Shown here piece by piece: positions 62,625-64,000 of a stretch of DNA of 64,000 bases. The notes beneath the pieces are model-generated. The model was not told where the DNA came from and did no database searches. It worked only from the letters and a program-made list of their open reading frames with translations. Made by a program: the position numbers and the translations under genes. Source of the DNA: Salibacterium aidingense DSM 18341 (GTDB lineage Bacteria; Bacillota; Bacilli; Bacillales; Marinococcaceae); NCBI RefSeq assembly GCF_000429685.1, contig NZ_KE386940.1:260113-324112 (forward strand), read 5' to 3'. The first letter of the stretch is position 1. Each line of letters opens with the position of its first letter.

Positions 62625-62682
62625 GTCATCACCTTTTTCCTTATTTTTTTGTGGGACAACCTATTCTTATACGTTATAATAA

Positions 62683-63456
<774 letters not shown>

Positions 63457-63527
63457 AAATTTCTTCACCTCTCTACGGATAAATTCTTCTGCTCCCGGGC
63501 AGATTAATCGATGTGGAGGTGATAAGC

Positions 63528-63710
63528 ATGGATAAACAACAACAAAACGCTTCACAAACTAATGCGAAAAAGGTTCGTAAGCAAAATGCAGCTTCTGCTC
63601 AAAACCAGAGCCAGCAGACTGAATTTGCAAGCGAAACGGACGCTCAAGAAGTAAGAAAACAAAACCAACAGTCTCAACAGAAAAAAGGCCAAAATCAACA
63701 ACAGCAGTAA
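63528..63710 (+). CDS. sspE: Gamma-type small acid-soluble spore protein SspE
   Basis: This 60-residue Gln/Asn-rich protein is an amino-acid store of the dormant spore. It has 'TEFASETDAQEVRKQNQQ', holding the GPR protease site (EFASET), and two related halves ('NAKKVRKQN...' and 'DAQEVRKQN...'). ATG 63528 has GGAGGTGAT upstream. Expression by the forespore sigma factor is likely from the family. Confidence 0.92.
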   Translation: MDKQQQNASQTNAKKVRKQNAASAQNQSQQTEFASETDAQEVRKQNQQSQQKKGQNQQQQ

Positions 63711-63723
63711 TTATTCTTGACGA

Positions 63724-63766
63724 AAAAGAGCTCTTTGGAAGGGATATCTTCCAGAGAGCTCTTTTA
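63724..63766. terminator. Terminator after sspE
   Basis: AAAAGAGCTCT...TGGAAG pairs with CTTCCA...AGAGCTCTTTT. It lies between sspE and the convergent small gene. Confidence 0.88.
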
Positions 63767-63778
63767 TTTGGAAAAAGA

Positions 63779-63946
63779 TTATTGCGGAATCATGGGAAAT
63801 ACGTATTGAACCAAAAACCATAAAAATCCAAAAAATATCAGGACATAAGCGAAGTATTTAATAAAGGTCGCAGCCACGTTGGACTTATCTTCTTTTTTCT
63901 CAATATGGCGTTCTTCGTATTCATGATCAGGTGTTTTTCTTGGCAT
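63779..63946 (-). CDS. Small membrane protein
   Basis: A 55-codon minus-strand gene starts 'MPRKTPDHEYEERHIEKKED', with a charged N-terminus, and ends in one hydrophobic helix ('YFAYVLIFFGFLWFLVQYVF'). ATG 63946 is chosen because AGGAGG lies eight bases upstream; an in-frame ATG at 63952 is too close. It resembles tail-anchored single-helix proteins. Family not recognised. Confidence 0.7.
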   Translation of the reverse strand: MPRKTPDHEYEERHIEKKEDKSNVAATFIKYFAYVLIFFGFLWFLVQYVFPMIPQ

Positions 63947-64000
63947 AACCATCTCCTCCTTTTTTCTGTTATACTAAAACTTTCCCTCGTTAAATAACCA

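Overview
The window looks like chromosome from a moderately halophilic or haloalkaliphilic, endospore-forming member of the Bacillaceae. The evidence is a complete ectABC ectoine operon, a BCCT osmolyte-type carrier, exported lipoproteins with strongly acidic N-terminal linkers, sporulation genes (ytvI-like, pdaA, sspE), and a block from 55.3 to 63.7 kb whose order (yfhF, recX, yfhH, yfhJ, yfhP, mutY, fabL, sspE) follows the Bacillus subtilis yfh region as I remember it. I see no rRNA, tRNA, CRISPR array or prophage.

Layout. 0-6.7 kb: end of a membrane protein, a YtvI-like permease, an SDR enzyme, nicotinamidase, a DUF6884 protein, mannose-6-phosphate isomerase, a stand-alone RecB-type nuclease with an Fe-S cysteine set, and an EAL-only protein. 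6.8-12.6 kb: a complete peptide ABC importer, with its lipoprotein divergent from two permeases and two ATPases. 13.1-14.6 kb: a BCCT carrier that seems to start at AUC. 15.3-17.5 kb: mreBH and lplJ. 17.7-24.4 kb: sulfate assimilation and siroheme operon (cysH, sat, cysC, SUMT-HemD fusion, sirB, sirC), followed without an obvious terminator by an antiporter-like gene. 24.5-30.5 kb: a flavin N-hydroxylase, RNase H1, PfpI protein, msrA-msrB, a ferritin-like protein, a hydrolase, and a small FbpB-family gene. 31.2-38.0 kb: an AT-richer island with a tripartite tricarboxylate transporter (TctC, TctB, TctA), a GntR regulator, an Asp/Glu-racemase-like enzyme and a 3-hydroxyisobutyrate-dehydrogenase-like enzyme. 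The island is bracketed by the two ends of what looks like one broken IS3-type element. 38-50.5 kb: housekeeping genes including VLRF1, OsmC, MATE, AbgT, pdaA, an AlkA-type glycosylase, the adeR-ald pair and a DeoR regulator. 50.7-55 kb: ectABC and glutamate dehydrogenase. 55.3-64 kb: the yfh/fabL/sspE block, with a repeat-rich insert flanked by two paralogous small genes.

Working together: cysH-sat-cysC-sumT-sirB-sirC turns sulfate into sulfite and makes the siroheme needed for sulfite reduction (the sulfite reductase itself is not in the window). Glutamate dehydrogenase and alanine dehydrogenase connect nitrogen and carbon, and ectABC draws on aspartate semialdehyde and glutamate. The tct island reads as a self-contained uptake, regulation and catabolism unit for an unidentified organic acid.

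The most unusual material is non-coding or organisational: three copies of a multi-hairpin intergenic repeat, a 206-bp nested palindrome, three copies of a CCGAACGATT terminator-like element, the split IS around the tct island, a shared operator within that island, and the AUC start of the BCCT gene. Product names rest on remembered family motifs, because no database search was possible.
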